Source: Desulfosarcina alkanivorans
Lineage (GTDB): Bacteria > Desulfobacterota > Desulfobacteria > Desulfobacterales > Desulfosarcinaceae
Assembly: GCF_009688945.1 (NCBI RefSeq)
Contig: NZ_AP021874.1
Coordinates: forward strand, 6,800,001 to 6,864,000
Direction: 5' to 3'
DNA length: 64,000 nucleotides
Shown here: piece by piece, positions 62,903-64,000 of the stretch
Numbering within the stretch: position 1 is the stretch's first letter
How the letters are laid out: the number at the start of each line of letters is the position of its first letter
Translations under genes and position numbers: made by a program
The notes under the pieces: generated by a model
What the model was told of the DNA's origin: nothing
Database searches by the model: none
Seen by the model: only the letters and a program-made list of their open reading frames with translations

Positions 62903-64000
62903 ATGAAACGACTTGCGCTTCTTACCTTTGTATTTCTTATCGGAGTAACTTTCATCCAGGCTTCGGCTTTTTCTGGTGAGGTAACTTTATTTGGGGCGAA
63001 GCAGTACCTGCGTACGACAGGTGAGCCGAATTTTTATTCTGACACCTTTTCCGGTGTTCCGGGTCAGGGCAGACTTTTATTAAAAAATGGGAACTATAAT
63101 GGCGGGAAAAGGGTTGAAGATGGCGTGAGCAGCGCTTGGATCCATGTCAATGGCGTTGAAATTTTTGGTCCCAGCGATTTTAATAAAAATGTCTATATCT
63201 TAGAAGCCACAGTAACTCTCTCCGAGCAAAACGTCCTCGAGGTCGAGCTTAGCAGCACGCCGGGTAGCTATCTTACAATCGACATCACGGAGAACATTCC
63301 CGCCCCAATTATTTCTTTTGCGGCAGATCCGGGGAGCGTCATTGCCGGGCAATCTGCAATTTTGACATGGACCACCGATGCCGATTCAGTATCTATCGAC
63401 CAGAGCGTCGGTTCGGTTGCCACTTCCGGGTCAATTTCAGTTATACCTTCGCAAACCACGACATATACGCTTACGGCTACGGGGCTTGGCGGCACAACAA
63501 CAACCCATGCGACCGTTACAGTCCTGCATCCGCCTAGTGTTTCTTTGGAAGCCACACCAACGATTGTCCTGATCGGAGAATCCTCAACCTTGGCCTGGAC
63601 CGCGACGAATGCGGACTCCGTTTCCATCGATCAAGGCATTGGCCCGGTTGACCTGACCGGATCGGTTTCAGTAACACCGCTGCAAACAACCACATATACC
63701 CTCACTGCCACAGGTCCCGGAGGAACGACAACCGCAATTGCAATTATAACCGTCCTCCAGCCTCCGGAAGTCTCTATTGAGGCCAACCCGGGAACGGTTC
63801 ATACTGGAGAATTTTCAACCCTGGCATGGACAGCAACCAATTCCGATTCCGTCTTTATCGATCAAGGCATCGGCCAAGTCGACCCTGTCGGCTCGATCAC
63901 GGTTTCACCTTCACAGACCATGACATATACCCTCACGGCAGTTAACCCCGACGGTACAACGACGGATAGCGCTACGGTCATCTTTGAAAATACGGCTCCG
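62903..64000 (+). CDS. Secreted protein with tandem Ig-like repeats (3' truncated by window)
   Basis: 366 residues visible, open at the end. Signal peptide about 1-22 (LALLTFVFLIGVTFIQASA). Residues about 25-130 form a beta-rich domain. From about 132 there are three successive Ig-like repeats of about 77 residues, each with the pattern PGS..GQ/GES..LTWT...DSVSIDQ.IG.V...GS.SV.PSQTTTYTLTATGPGGT. Such Ig-type modules build long extracellular proteins in this bacterial group, often adhesins or Rhs/toxin-like proteins; what lies at the C-terminus is outside the window. AAAGGA precedes the ATG. Confidence 0.85.
   Translation, partial: MKRLALLTFVFLIGVTFIQASAFSGEVTLFGAKQYLRTTGEPNFYSDTFSGVPGQGRLLLKNGNYNGGKRVEDGVSSAWIHVNGVEIFGPSDFNKNVYILEATVTLSEQNVLEVELSSTPGSYLTIDITENIPAPIISFAADPGSVIAGQSAILTWTTDADSVSIDQSVGSVATSGSISVIPSQTTTYTLTATGLGGTTTTHATVTVLHPPSVSLEATPTIVLIGESSTLAWTATNADSVSIDQGIGPVDLTGSVSVTPLQTTTYTLTATGPGGTTTAIAIITVLQPPEVSIEANPGTVHTGEFSTLAWTATNSDSVFIDQGIGQVDPVGSITVSPSQTMTYTLTAVNPDGTTTDSATVIFENTAP

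Noticed and set aside
1..64000. CRISPR arrays or known phage-defence gene clusters
   Set aside because: No regularly spaced short repeats and no Cas, restriction-modification or other recognisable defence genes were seen.

Overview
The window looks like chromosome from a GC-rich, Gram-negative anaerobe of the Desulfobacterota, most likely Desulfobacterales/Desulfosarcina-like. This is inferred from gene content and style: an NtrC-type regulator, an Aap-type amino-acid importer, a zinc-ribbon/DUF3426 protein, a PEP-CTERM protein, MITE-like intergenic palindromes and abundant insertion sequences. It is not based on any database search.

Region 1 (1-34.8 kb) is mostly core chromosome. It holds the end of a sensor kinase with its sigma-54 response regulator; a lipoprotein; the aapJQMP amino-acid ABC importer followed by alr; a giant cyclase/ATPase/TPR protein; a D-amino-acid aminotransferase; der-rarA; OsmC and DUF3124 proteins; lgt; a YbhGFSR-like efflux system with a TolC protein and a CecR-like TetR repressor; a radical-SAM protein; mnmG-fetA-fetB; a CbpA-type DnaJ; hpt; and a very acidic zinc-ribbon membrane protein. 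With ddl at 57.5 kb, three D-alanine genes (alr, dat, ddl) lie in the window, which suits peptidoglycan precursor supply.

Region 2 (34.77-about 54.1 kb) is an integrative, heavily reworked island. It starts at a tRNA with anticodon CAT, followed at once by a tyrosine recombinase. It carries small hypothetical genes, two identical 3.3-kb transposons (zinc protein + DD35E transposase + AAA ATPase + 44-aa protein; TGT...ACA ends; 5-bp target duplication), an IS3-family element, an IS110-family transposase, a 1.68-kb DDE insertion sequence, the 3' end of a group II intron and several gene fragments. Transposon copy 1 splits a membrane-protein gene that can be rejoined exactly in frame.

Region 3 (54.1-61.1 kb) returns to core genes: PilZ, a cNMP-binding/HDOD protein, DUF1992, a SHOCT membrane protein, ddl, a fused purD-purE gene, a YrdC/Sua5-family gene with no normal start codon, and tRNA-Leu(CAA).

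Region 4 (61.1-64 kb) is a second tRNA-associated scar: a decayed integrase next to tRNA-Leu, cut by a chimera of the 3.3-kb transposon's left end and the IS3 right half. The window ends inside a secreted protein built from Ig-like repeats. The best candidates for something new are the 3.3-kb transposon and the purDE/yrdC junction.
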